Origin: JBEBGV01 sp040081265
GTDB taxonomy: Bacteria > Acidobacteriota > Vicinamibacteria > Vicinamibacterales > UBA2999
Direction of reading: 5' to 3'
DNA: 54,182 nucleotides
Assembly (NCBI GenBank): GCA_040081265.1
Contig: JBEBGV010000031.1
Coordinates: 1-54,182 of the forward strand
In this document: piece by piece, positions 1 to 7,983 of the stretch
Position numbering within the stretch: position 1 is the stretch's first letter
Layout of the letters: each line of letters begins with the position of its first letter
Notes under the pieces: generated by a model
What the model saw: the letters and a program-made list of their open reading frames with translations, nothing else
The model's database searches: none
What the model was told of the DNA's origin: nothing
Made by a program: the position numbers and the translations under genes

Positions 1-278
1 GCGCTGATGTCCCGTTGTGGCGGGTCGCGGATCGATGATCACAGAGGGGACATTTCTATCGAGTTAACCCAGGGGACATTTCTAACGAGCTTTGACATGC
101 AGGCACACCGGAGCCTGGGATTGGAGGCCTGAACGGGGGCCCTGACCCTGGACAACAGCCACCGCGGCGGCCAGTCCTGCAGCCGCTATCCCGCATGTCA
201 CGAAGGTTTTGTAACGCATCCACGCCTCCCGCCGGTTCTGACGCTCGGCCAGGATGGCCGGCCGGGGGAAGGGTGGGC
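1..278. other. Non-coding left edge
   Basis: No convincing gene is visible here. The stretch lies downstream of the last gene of the Mla-type operon. It holds two direct repeats (45-58 and 71-84, listed separately) and GC-rich sequence without recognisable coding character. The open frames that cross it on both strands are arginine/proline-rich and typical of non-coding high-GC DNA. If the repeats belong to an insertion sequence, its body would lie to the left of the window. Confidence 0.5.
45..84. repeat. Two 14-bp direct repeats, possible IS terminus
   Basis: The 14-mer AGGGGACATTTCTA occurs at 45-58 and again at 71-84, a spacing of 26 bp. Each copy is followed by a similar word (TCGAG or ACGAG). 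Closely spaced repeats containing GGGACATTTCTA are, from memory, typical of the ends of some ISNCY-type insertion sequences. No transposase gene is inside the window, so this would be an IS end or a solo remnant. The repeat itself is seen directly; the IS assignment is inference. Confidence 0.4.
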
Positions 279-698
279 CTAGCCGATGAACAGGGCGTCT
301 TCCTCGTCAACCGAGGACGGCTTCTGATCGCCGCGGGTCCGCCGCATCTCGCGGAAGGCGTTGACGACCGCCTTGAGTCCGCCGATGACGGTGAAACCAT
401 CACGGGCCGACTCGACCAGCAACGGAATCGCCCGGGCCGTCTGTTCGACATGACGCGAGACGTCGCCCATGACGCGGTCAATGCGCTCAACCTGGGCTGC
501 CGCCAGCGCCGTCGCTTTCGCCGCGTCGGCGGTGATCTGCTGGAGGTTCGCCACAATCGGGCGCACATCGGTATCCAGCCGATTCATGGCTTCTGTCACA
601 CCTTTGACGGCGCGCGCGGCCATGATCACGGCCGCAACCTGAAGGATGGCCATCGTCAACACGGCCAAAGCGATGATGCCCAGCAGCACGTTGTTCAT
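279..698 (-). CDS. Small membrane protein of the Mla operon, function unknown
   Basis: This 139-residue protein has one N-terminal membrane segment (about residues 3-30). A hydrophilic, probably helical region follows (about 35-95) and then a short charged tail. The layout resembles DUF948-type membrane-anchored helical proteins, but I do not recognise a defined family. It is the last gene of a tight operon, starting 7 bp after the MCE protein gene ends, so it may be an accessory of the lipid transporter or simply be co-transcribed. The start ATG at 698 opens directly into the membrane segment. No catalytic motif is visible. Confidence 0.7.
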   Translation of the reverse strand: MNNVLLGIIALAVLTMAILQVAAVIMAARAVKGVTEAMNRLDTDVRPIVANLQQITADAAKATALAAAQVERIDRVMGDVSRHVEQTARAIPLLVESARDGFTVIGGLKAVVNAFREMRRTRGDQKPSSVDEEDALFIG

Positions 699-705
699 AC
701 GCGAA

Positions 706-1746
706 TCAGAACAAACTCACCCTGATGTTGAGGTACTTCTTCGGATCGGCGTTGATGTTCTTCAAGAGCGTCCTCAATTCGCCGACCGCTCCGTTCATGT
801 TCTCATACAACTGCTTGTCGCGCAGAAGCTGACCCGCAGTGCCCTCGCCCTGCTGAAGAGAGGCGATGAGCTTGTCCATCCGGTCGGTCGTCGAGTTCAG
901 CCGGTTGAACAGCTCGTCGTTGGTCAGCAGCTTGCCCAGGGTGCCTTCCCCACGACTGAGACGACCGGTCATGGCGTCGAGGTTCGCCGTCGTCGCCGTC
1001 AGAGACCGGACCAGAGCATCATCGGTCATCAGCTTCCCGAGGCTGCCCTCCCCGTTTCTTATACGGACGGTCACCATTTCCAGATTCTGCAGTGACGCCT
1101 CGAGCGCTTTGGCCGCCGCGTCGTTGGTCATCAGGCGTCCAAGCGTTCCGCGGCCGCTGTTGATATTGGCGGTGACCGCCTCGGCCGACTGCAGGAACCG
1201 ATTGATCTCGACGTACAGGGCGTCGTCGGTCAGCAGTTTCCCGGCCGTCCCACGACCGTTCCTGAGGTCGGCGACCAGCTGGGTAATCTGCTCCAGGCCC
1301 ACGGTGGCCTGGCTGGTCACCTGGGCGATGGTGCCAGCGGGTTTGCCAGTCGGGATGTAACCCCATTCGGGGACCGGCGTACCGCCGCTGGCCGGGGTGA
1401 TGTCGACGGCGGACTCGCCCAGCAGGGACACCGCCCCGAGCACCGCCGTCGAGCGGTCGGTGATGAGCGCCTGGCGGTCGCGGCCCACCTCCATCAGCAC
1501 CTCGACACGATCGCCCACGAGATCAACCTGCGTCACCGAGCCGATCTCCACCCCGGCCACCCTGACCGGAGCGCCCGGCTTCAGTCCCGCCACGTCTGGA
1601 AAAATTGTCTTCAGCGAGTAGCGCTGCCAGAAGAACCCGCCTTCTCCGCTCAGCAGGAAGACAAGAAAGGTCGTGATCACGAGGGCAACCAGGGTAATGA
1701 GCCCGATTTTCAGTTCCGACCACGCCAGTGAACGTGTCCGCGGCAT
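706..1746 (-). CDS. mlaD: MlaD-type MCE protein with five tandem 34-residue repeats
   Basis: Substrate-binding subunit of an Mla-type ABC transporter that moves phospholipids across the periplasm. A single N-terminal membrane anchor (about residues 13-32) is followed by an MCE domain (about 42-120; hallmark PGAPVRVAGVEIG at 58-70). From residue 163 to 332 there are five consecutive 34-residue units beginning at 163, 197, 231, 265 and 299. Each opens with a version of NGEGTLGKLLTDD. The repeats probably build a helical tail behind the MCE ring. The gene lies between the ATPase gene (9 bp) and a small membrane-protein gene (7 bp). The symbol is by homology; the order permease-ATPase-MCE matches known Mla operons. 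Confidence 0.88.
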   Translation of the reverse strand: MPRTRSLAWSELKIGLITLVALVITTFLVFLLSGEGGFFWQRYSLKTIFPDVAGLKPGAPVRVAGVEIGSVTQVDLVGDRVEVLMEVGRDRQALITDRSTAVLGAVSLLGESAVDITPASGGTPVPEWGYIPTGKPAGTIAQVTSQATVGLEQITQLVADLRNGRGTAGKLLTDDALYVEINRFLQSAEAVTANINSGRGTLGRLMTNDAAAKALEASLQNLEMVTVRIRNGEGSLGKLMTDDALVRSLTATTANLDAMTGRLSRGEGTLGKLLTNDELFNRLNSTTDRMDKLIASLQQGEGTAGQLLRDKQLYENMNGAVGELRTLLKNINADPKKYLNIRVSLF

Positions 1747-1755
1747 AGGTGTCCT

Positions 1756-2556
1756 TCAGGAAAGAAACGTCTTCAAATACGGGTCGGTCGCGCTGCGCAA
1801 CTCCTGCGCGTTTCCCTCAAACGCCAGCACGCCGTTACGCAGCATGATGAATTCGGCCTCATCGCTCTTCTGTTCGTCGGCCGGGACGATACGCACCTTG
1901 CCATCAGCATCCCTGACCGCTTCGTGCGTCGCCACAAAGAAGGCGTCCCGCAGCTGGTGCGTGACGACGATGGAGCTGACGTTTTCGAGGTCTCTCAGCT
2001 TCACAACTTCCTGGTCGACGGTTGTCGCCGTGATCGGGTCGAGCCCGGTCGTCGCTTCGTCGTAGAAGAGAATTTTCGGTTTGTACGCCATCGCGCGCGC
2101 GATGGCCACGCGACGACGCTGGCCGCCAGACAGCTGCGAGGGCTTGCGGTCGATGAAGTCACTCAGGCCGATGAAACCCAGCACCTCTTCCACGCGTGCG
2201 CGCACCTCACCCAGTGGCAACTTCGTCTCTTCATACAAACGATAGCCGACATTCTCGGCCACGCTCAGGGAATCGAAGAGCGCGCCTTCCTGGAACACCA
2301 TCCCGAGGTCCGCTCGCACCTTCATCAGGTCGACCTCACTCATCACGTCCGTGCGCTCGCCGTTGATCCAGATCTCCCCCGCATCCGGCTTCAAGAGCCC
2401 CAGAAGCAGCTTGAGGATCGTGGACTTTCCCGACCCGCTGGCCCCCAGGATGATCTTGGTATGGCCGCGACCGAGCGTGAACGACACGCCGTTCAGGATG
2501 ACCTTGTCGTTGAAGGCCAGGTGCACGTCGTCGAAGGTGATGACGGTTTCGTCCAC
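1756..2556 (-). CDS. mlaF: ABC transporter ATP-binding protein, MlaF type
   Basis: Cytoplasmic ATPase that powers the Mla-type lipid transporter. It is 266 residues long, the usual size for MlaF. All ABC motifs are intact: Walker A GASGSGKST (38-46), Q-loop Gln88, signature LSGGQ (141-145), Walker B ILFYDE (161-166) and the H-loop His199. The gene follows the permease gene with a 3-bp gap and precedes the MCE gene by 9 bp, so the three subunits are almost certainly co-translated. Walker motifs alone would not give the substrate; the MCE and MlaE neighbours do. Confidence 0.92.
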   Translation of the reverse strand: MDETVITFDDVHLAFNDKVILNGVSFTLGRGHTKIILGASGSGKSTILKLLLGLLKPDAGEIWINGERTDVMSEVDLMKVRADLGMVFQEGALFDSLSVAENVGYRLYEETKLPLGEVRARVEEVLGFIGLSDFIDRKPSQLSGGQRRRVAIARAMAYKPKILFYDEATTGLDPITATTVDQEVVKLRDLENVSSIVVTHQLRDAFFVATHEAVRDADGKVRIVPADEQKSDEAEFIMLRNGVLAFEGNAQELRSATDPYLKTFLS

Positions 2557-2559
2557 GCG

Positions 2560-3333
2560 CTAATAGAGGATGCTGATCAGCAGCCTGGTGACGAAAAAGT
2601 CCACCGCGATGACCGCCACTGAGGCGCTCACCACGGCATTGGTCGTGGCGCGGCCGACGCCCTGGGTACCACCCTTGGTCCGCAGGCCGACGTGGCACCC
2701 GATGGAGACGATGGCGTAGCCGAGGATGAAGGGCTTGATGAGACCCATCCACGGATCCTCGGGGTAGAGACCTTCGGTGACCGAGGTCCAGTAGACGCTC
2801 GAGGCGACGCGGAGCTGGAACACGGCAATGAGCCACCCGCCGATGATGCCGACGGTGTCGGCGATCACCGTGAGGACCGGCGCCATCAGCACGCCGGCGA
2901 TAACTCTCGGAACCACCAGCTTGCGGACCGGGTCGGTGCCAAGCGCGCGGAGCGCGGCAATCTGGTCGGTCACCATCATCGACCCGAGTTCAGCGGCAAT
3001 GCCGGAGCCGACGCGTCCGGCGAGCATCAACCCGGTGAGCACCGGGCCGAGTTCCTTGATCATCGACGCGCTGACCAGGCGTCCGACAAAGGGACGGGCG
3101 CCAAACTGATCGAGCGTCAGGCCGCTCTGCAGCGCCAGCACCGCTCCGGTGAAGAATCCGGTCAGCAGCACGACCGTGAGCGAGCCGACACCGATCGCGT
3201 CCAGCTGTTCGACGATGTCATGAAAGTAGAAAGGGCGGCTGAACATCCCGCGAATTGTCGCGATCTGCAGCTTCACGTACTCCTGGACCTCCAGGACCCC
3301 GGTCTTCACCATGTTGCTCAGCAGCGTCAGCAC
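2560..3333 (-). CDS. mlaE: ABC transporter permease, MlaE family
   Basis: Inner-membrane permease of the Mla-type phospholipid transporter, 257 residues. The conserved MlaE core runs through residues 94-119 (ELGPVLTGL, then AGRVGSGIAAELG). Several hydrophobic spans follow the amphipathic N-terminal region. The start is a GTG at 3333, 4 bp after the uvrB stop codon, so translation is probably coupled to uvrB. MlaF and MlaD follow immediately. The direction of transport (retrograde or anterograde) cannot be told from sequence. Confidence 0.92.
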   Translation of the reverse strand: MLTLLSNMVKTGVLEVQEYVKLQIATIRGMFSRPFYFHDIVEQLDAIGVGSLTVVLLTGFFTGAVLALQSGLTLDQFGARPFVGRLVSASMIKELGPVLTGLMLAGRVGSGIAAELGSMMVTDQIAALRALGTDPVRKLVVPRVIAGVLMAPVLTVIADTVGIIGGWLIAVFQLRVASSVYWTSVTEGLYPEDPWMGLIKPFILGYAIVSIGCHVGLRTKGGTQGVGRATTNAVVSASVAVIAVDFFVTRLLISILY

Positions 3334-3337
3334 AGGG

Positions 3338-5356
3338 TCACCCGTTTGCCTGTTCGGTCCCGAAACCCAGTTCCCGGGTCCTGAGCGTCTTCAGCTTGTC
3401 GCGGAGAAGCGCAGCGCGTTCGAAGTCGAGATCCGCTGCCGCACTCTTCATCTCGGCCTGGACACGCGTGATTTCGGCCTCCAGTTCCGCCACGGTCTTG
3501 AACCGCAGCCGTGGCTGTGGTTCGGGCACGGCGCTGTAGTCGCGTTCGTAGACGCTCGACAGCACCTCATCGATGTCGCGGACCACCGATTCAGGCGTGA
3601 TGCCATGCTCCACGTTGTAGGCGTGCTGCAGCGTCCGACGGCGTTCAGTTTCCGAGATGGCCAGCTTCATCGATTGAGTGATCGTATCCGCGTACATGAT
3701 CACGCGGCCATTCAGGTTTCTGGCGGCACGGCCCGACGTCTGGATCAACGACCCGGCGGAGCGCAGAAACCCTTCCTTGTCGGCGTCCAGGATGGCCACG
3801 AGCGACACCTCGGGCAGGTCGAGTCCCTCGCGCAGCAGGTTGATGCCGACCAGGACGTCGAAGACCCCCCGGCGCAGGTCCCGCAGGATCTCCACCCGTT
3901 CGAGGGTGTCGATGTCGGAGTGGAGGTAGCGCACCTTCACGCCGAGTTCCTGGTAATAGCCCGTCAGGTCTTCCGCCATCCGCTTGGTCAGGGTCGTCAC
4001 CAGCACGCGCTCGCGCCTGCTGGCACGGTCACGGATTTCGGCCAGCAGATCGTCGATCTGCCCCTTCACCGGGCGCACCTCGATGGGCGGATCCATCAGT
4101 CCGGTCGGGCGAATCACCTGCTCCACGACCACGCCCTTCGCCTTCGCCAGCTCGTAAGGACCCGGCGTTGCCGAGACAAAGACCACCTGACCGACGCGCT
4201 CCTCCCATTCCACGAAGTTCAACGGTCGGTTGTCCATTGCCGACGGCAGGCGGAAGCCGTACGAGACCAGCACCTCTTTACGCGACCGGTCCCCGGCGTA
4301 CATCCCGCGCACCTGCGGGACGGTCTGGTGACTCTCGTCAACGATGACGAGGGCGTCATCCGGCAGGTAGTCGAGCAGCGTCGGCGGAGGCGCCCCTGGC
4401 GGGCGGCCGGTCAGGTGCCGGGCATAGTTCTCGATGCCATGGCAGTAGCCGATTTCCCGGATCATCTCGAGGTCGAACATCGTCCGCTGGTGCAGGCGCT
4501 GCGCTTCGAGGAGCTTGCCGTTGGCCTCGAGTTCGGTCCGCCTGAGTTCGAGTTCCTCTTTGATCGTGCCGACTGCCTGCTTGGTGCGGTCGCGGGAGGT
4601 CACGAAGTGCGACTTCGGGTACACCGCCACCTTGTCCAGCCGGCGGAGGACCTTGCCGGTCAGCGCATCGAACCAGGCCAGCTCGTCGACCTCGTCACCA
4701 AAGAGGCCGATCCGCAGCGCGTGTTCCTCATACGACGGCACCACCTCGATGATGTCCCCGCGGACCCGGAAGGTGCCTCGTCCGAACTCGACGTCGTTGC
4801 GCTCATACTGGATTTCCACGAGCTTGCGCAGGATCTGGTCGCGATCGATCCGCTGCCCCAGTTCGAGCGGCAGCAGCATGCCGTAGTAGGCCTCGGGCGA
4901 GCCGAGGCCGTAGATGCACGACACGCTGGCGACGATGATGACGTCGCGGCGTTCGAAGAGGGACCGCGTGGCTGACAGCCGCATGCGGTCGATCTCGTCG
5001 TTGATGGTGGCTTCCTTCTCGATGTACGAGTCGGTGGCCGGCACGTAGGCTTCGGGCTGGTAGTAGTCGTAGTAGCTGACGAAGTACTCGACGGCGTTTT
5101 CCGGGAAGAAGCGGCGGAACTCCTGAAAGAGCTGCGCCGCGAGGGTCTTGTTGTGGGCCATCACCAGGGTGGGCCGGTTCACGGTGGCGACGACCTGGGC
5201 CATCGTGAAGGTCTTGCCGGAGCCGGTGACGCCCAGCAGGACCTGATGGCTGTCGCCGCGGTTGAGACCGTCGACCAGCTCGGGGATGGCGCGCACCTGA
5301 TCCCCGCGGATCTCGAAGTCGCTGACGAGCTTGAAGTGGTCGTGGACCGATGACAT
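3338..5356 (-). CDS. uvrB: Excinuclease ABC subunit B
   Basis: DNA damage-verifying helicase-like subunit of nucleotide excision repair, acting with UvrA and UvrC. The protein is 672 residues when started at the ATG at 5356 (MSSVHDHFK). The frame stays open 37 codons further upstream, but that extension runs into the tandem hairpin element at 5417-5461 and does not look like protein. Walker A GVTGSGKT is at 42-49, the beta-hairpin YYDYYQPEAYVP at 95-106 and DESH at 340-343. A C-terminal UVR motif (about 630-665), which contacts UvrC, is present. The length is normal. It heads the block that includes the Mla genes. Confidence 0.96.
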   Translation of the reverse strand: MSSVHDHFKLVSDFEIRGDQVRAIPELVDGLNRGDSHQVLLGVTGSGKTFTMAQVVATVNRPTLVMAHNKTLAAQLFQEFRRFFPENAVEYFVSYYDYYQPEAYVPATDSYIEKEATINDEIDRMRLSATRSLFERRDVIIVASVSCIYGLGSPEAYYGMLLPLELGQRIDRDQILRKLVEIQYERNDVEFGRGTFRVRGDIIEVVPSYEEHALRIGLFGDEVDELAWFDALTGKVLRRLDKVAVYPKSHFVTSRDRTKQAVGTIKEELELRRTELEANGKLLEAQRLHQRTMFDLEMIREIGYCHGIENYARHLTGRPPGAPPPTLLDYLPDDALVIVDESHQTVPQVRGMYAGDRSRKEVLVSYGFRLPSAMDNRPLNFVEWEERVGQVVFVSATPGPYELAKAKGVVVEQVIRPTGLMDPPIEVRPVKGQIDDLLAEIRDRASRRERVLVTTLTKRMAEDLTGYYQELGVKVRYLHSDIDTLERVEILRDLRRGVFDVLVGINLLREGLDLPEVSLVAILDADKEGFLRSAGSLIQTSGRAARNLNGRVIMYADTITQSMKLAISETERRRTLQHAYNVEHGITPESVVRDIDEVLSSVYERDYSAVPEPQPRLRFKTVAELEAEITRVQAEMKSAAADLDFERAALLRDKLKTLRTRELGFGTEQANG

Positions 5357-5416
5357 GCGCACAGGGCGGACCGACGGGGCCCGGCCGAACACGCCATCGT
5401 ACCACGCCGGTCGTGG

Positions 5417-5461
5417 CGCGAACCCTGTTGGGTTCGCGAGGCGAGCCTGACAAGGCTCGCC
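5417..5461. repeat. Tandem double-hairpin intergenic element
   Basis: Two perfect hairpins stand side by side. The first has CGCGAACCC (5417-5425), loop TGTT and GGGTTCGCG (5430-5438). The second has GGCGAGCC (5440-5447), loop TGACAA and GGCTCGCC (5454-5461). It sits between the VWFA gene end and the uvrB start. The pattern resembles REP-like elements and a second two-hairpin element at 7927-7975. It has no U-tract typical of a terminator, although it could still attenuate read-through. Confidence 0.65.
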
Positions 5462-5472
5462 CCACACCGGGC

Positions 5473-6399
5473 TTACGGCTGGTAGGGAGCGAAGTATCCC
5501 TGCCGGGTCTGGACGCGCACGCCGCGCAGGCCCGGGCGCTTCACGCGAATCTCAACCTTGCGCCACGTTCCGTCGCGCTTCGTGTTGGTGGAGGCAAACG
5601 CCAGGCTGTACTGGGCACGTATCTGTGAGACAACCTTGTCGTACGCCCGCTCGACGTCGCGCATGCCGCTCGGGAAGAACGCCTCTCCCCCGCTGGCGGT
5701 CGCCAGCTGCGTCAGCCGGGTCCGCTGCTCGAGGCGATTGCGCGTCGATTGATGGTCGAGAAGACCGATCACGTAGATCGTCACGTCGGACGCCTGCACC
5801 AGCGTCATCACGTCCTTGAAGGAGATTGAGCTGCGCGTGTCGCCACCGTCGGTGTAGAGCACGAGGATGGTGCGGCCTTCGTCGTCGCTGGCCTGATCCA
5901 GATACACCCCAAGCGCGTCGTACATCGCCGTTTCACCCGACGGCCGACGCGTCCGGATGCGCTCCACCATCCGCGGGAAGTCGTTCTGGCCATACCTCGC
6001 GATACGCACTTCGGACGCGAAGTCGACAAGGGCCATGTCGCGCGCTTCCTGAAACGTGTTGAGGAAGCGCACGGCAGCGGTGCGGGCCAGGCCGATGTCG
6101 TCCACCATGCTGCCGCTGGTGTCGAACAGCAAGCCGAGGTGCAGCTCAGGTGCAAACGCCCCAACCGACGCCTCTCCGCGGGCGAAGTACCGAACCGCCT
6201 GGGGCACGCCGTCCTCGAGCACCTCGAAGTCGTCCCGGGTCAGGTCGGTGAGGTAGATCCCGGCACGATCGGTGATCGTGACGCCAAAGCTCGCCAGGTC
6301 GATCTCGGCTCGGAACGTGGGCTCCTGGCCGACGGCGTAGGCACCCAGCGCGGCCACGAAGGCGAGCGTCACGATGCCGGACTGTGCAGCGGCGACCAT
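5473..6399 (-). CDS. Secreted VWFA-domain protein, acidobacterial type
   Basis: A 308-residue protein exported by an N-terminal signal sequence (about residues 6-24, followed by GQEPTF). I chose the ATG at 6399 because it directly precedes this signal; the longer open frame reads back through the divergent promoter region. A short N-terminal strand-rich region (about 28-75; TDLTRDDFEVLEDG) is followed by a von Willebrand A domain with an intact MIDAS motif, DTSGS at 93-97. The order matches the VWFA-related domain described as common in Acidobacteria (TIGR03436). The metal-binding domain suggests protein or ligand binding outside the cytoplasm. No partner is evident. Confidence 0.85.
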   Translation of the reverse strand: MVAAAQSGIVTLAFVAALGAYAVGQEPTFRAEIDLASFGVTITDRAGIYLTDLTRDDFEVLEDGVPQAVRYFARGEASVGAFAPELHLGLLFDTSGSMVDDIGLARTAAVRFLNTFQEARDMALVDFASEVRIARYGQNDFPRMVERIRTRRPSGETAMYDALGVYLDQASDDEGRTILVLYTDGGDTRSSISFKDVMTLVQASDVTIYVIGLLDHQSTRNRLEQRTRLTQLATASGGEAFFPSGMRDVERAYDKVVSQIRAQYSLAFASTNTKRDGTWRKVEIRVKRPGLRGVRVQTRQGYFAPYQP

Positions 6400-6442
6400 G
6401 GTCAGGCCGGTATTGTGACATCGCCCCACACAGGGCGGGGCG

Positions 6443-6448
6443 TATAAT
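6443..6448 (+). promoter_or_regulatory. Candidate -10 box for the DHH gene
   Basis: A perfect TATAAT lies upstream of the DHH phosphoesterase gene, in the divergent region shared with the VWFA gene. No good -35 hexamer is found at 16-18 bp spacing, and an inverted repeat CGCCCC/GGGGCG (6422-6427 and 6437-6442) fills the spacer. A start near 6455 would put the GTG at 6476 and the ATG at 6500 both within the transcript. Confidence 0.4.
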
Positions 6449-6499
6449 TCCTGATAGAAGACAAATGCCTGAAGAGTGCCCCGGGCAGGGGCGAGTCTG

Positions 6500-7921
6500 A
6501 TGAGGTGCCTGGCTGTCTGCCAGTCAGAACTCCTCATCCGCATGCTGGACGAGGCGCTGGAACCCAGCTTCGAAGTCGGGTTCCTGGTCGAGAGCAAGCC
6601 GCTCGCGCGCAAGCTCCACGAAGCGGGTCTCCCCGTCACCGCTGGCGACCTCCGCCGCACCGACACTTACCTCAAGGCCGATCTCACCCCCGGCACCTGC
6701 GTCATCGTCGAAGACATCGGACAACGAAGCCTGAAGCGCACCCTCGAGGCGATCCGTGACGCCGGGGCCGCCCTCATCTATGTGCTGGCTGCCGGCACGC
6801 CGAACTTCCACGAGCGCGAAGACGTTCTCAAGGCCGAGATCCCGGAACTGAACTACATCGCGATGTCGGAGCTCTTCGGGGGCCCGCTCATCACCGAGTT
6901 CAGCCGCTCACTGACCCGGCTCAAGGTCCAGCAGTATCAGCGATTCTTCAGCGACGCTGACCGCGTGCTGATCCTGCTGCACAACGACCCGGACCCCGAT
7001 GCCCTGGCCAGCGGCCTCGCGCTGCGCACGCTCCTGCACCGCACCCGCCAGACGGCGATTATCGGGGCCCTGCACGGCGTCACCCGCCCCGAGAACCAGC
7101 GCATGATGAACCTGCTCGATATTCACATCGAGATCATCAAGCCGGCGCAGGTCGCCGAGTTCGAACGCGTGGCGATGGTCGACGTGCAGCCTCACTACTT
7201 CCCGGGCATCGTCAGCCACGCCGATCTGGTCATCGATCACCATCCCGAACAGACCGGATACAGCGCCGTCTACAAGGACATCCGCACCAGCTACGGATCG
7301 ACGTGCACGATTCTGTGCGAACACCTGCGCGCGGTTGACGACAAGATCTCGGAGCGCGTGGCGACGGCGATGCTCTACGCCATCAAGTCGGACACGCTGT
7401 TCTTCAATCGTCAGGCCAACCGGGTAGACATCGAGGCCTTCTCGTATCTCTATCCGCTGGCCGACGCGATGCTCATCCGCAAGATGGAGGGCGCGGAAAT
7501 CACCCTGGAGCGTCTCGACTATGTGCTGCGCGCGCGCCAGCAGGGCCGCATGCAGGAGCAGGTGTTCTGCACCTTCCTGGGCACGTCGCCGCGCGAGGAC
7601 TTCATCCCCTACGTGGCCGACTTCTATCTGCAGCTCGAAGACGTGAAGTGGACCATCGTTGCCGGCATCGTCAACGACTCGCTGGTGATGTCGGTGCGCA
7701 ACCTCGGCTACTCACGCAACGCCGGCGAGTTCGTCCGCAAGTACTTCGCGCACATCGGCAGCGCCGGCGGCCATCGCGCCATGGCCAAGGCGGTTGTTCC
7801 CCTGCGCGCATTCCGCGACAAGTTCGGCAACCTCCAGGCCGAGGAGTTCACCGAAAAGGTGCTCAGCCTGGCCCTCGAGTTCCTGCACGAACCCTCCGAC
7901 AAGAAGCTCGTCAAAGCGTAA
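6500..7921 (+). CDS. DHH-family phosphoesterase with N-terminal nucleotide-binding-like domain
   Basis: Manganese-type phosphoesterase of the DHH superfamily (relatives act on nanoRNA, pAp or cyclic dinucleotides). In the 473-residue form, residues 1-130 resemble a Rossmann-like TrkA-N domain, although no clear glycine-rich nucleotide loop is seen. The DHH domain follows with HNDPDPDALASG (161-172) and VIDHH (244-248). The DHHA1 part carries GGH at 423-425. All metal and substrate residues look intact. The ATG at 6500 was preferred; an in-frame GTG at 6476 would add eight residues. The substrate cannot be read from sequence. The extra N-terminal domain sets it apart from the shorter NrnA proteins. 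Confidence 0.85.
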   Translation: MRCLAVCQSELLIRMLDEALEPSFEVGFLVESKPLARKLHEAGLPVTAGDLRRTDTYLKADLTPGTCVIVEDIGQRSLKRTLEAIRDAGAALIYVLAAGTPNFHEREDVLKAEIPELNYIAMSELFGGPLITEFSRSLTRLKVQQYQRFFSDADRVLILLHNDPDPDALASGLALRTLLHRTRQTAIIGALHGVTRPENQRMMNLLDIHIEIIKPAQVAEFERVAMVDVQPHYFPGIVSHADLVIDHHPEQTGYSAVYKDIRTSYGSTCTILCEHLRAVDDKISERVATAMLYAIKSDTLFFNRQANRVDIEAFSYLYPLADAMLIRKMEGAEITLERLDYVLRARQQGRMQEQVFCTFLGTSPREDFIPYVADFYLQLEDVKWTIVAGIVNDSLVMSVRNLGYSRNAGEFVRKYFAHIGSAGGHRAMAKAVVPLRAFRDKFGNLQAEEFTEKVLSLALEFLHEPSDKKLVKA

Positions 7922-7926
7922 ACGTA

Positions 7927-7975
7927 CGTAGGCCGGGTCGGAACGACCCGGCGGGTCCTGCGGACCCGCCCTACG
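7927..7975. repeat. Tandem double-hairpin element between convergent genes
   Basis: An outer inverted repeat CGTAGG (7927-7932) and CCTACG (7970-7975) encloses two hairpins. The first is GCCGGGTCG (7932-7940), loop GAA, CGACCCGGC (7944-7952). The second is GGCGGGTCC (7950-7958), loop TGC, GGACCCGCC (7962-7970). The arms overlap by a few bases, so the folds may compete. The element fills most of the 62-bp gap between the convergent DHH and patatin-like genes and could act as a bidirectional terminator without a U-tract, or be a REP-like mobile repeat. Confidence 0.65.
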
Positions 7976-7983
7976 CATTGAGT

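Noticed and set aside
56..568. Open frame of 170 codons on the minus strand over the left edge
   Set aside because: It overlaps the membrane-protein gene 279-698 in another frame, is Arg/Pro-rich and has no recognisable feature.
6422..6442. Inverted repeat CGCCCC/GGGGCG as an operator for the divergent VWFA and DHH genes
   Set aside because: Short, GC-only arms are expected by chance at this base composition, and no regulator gene is adjacent.
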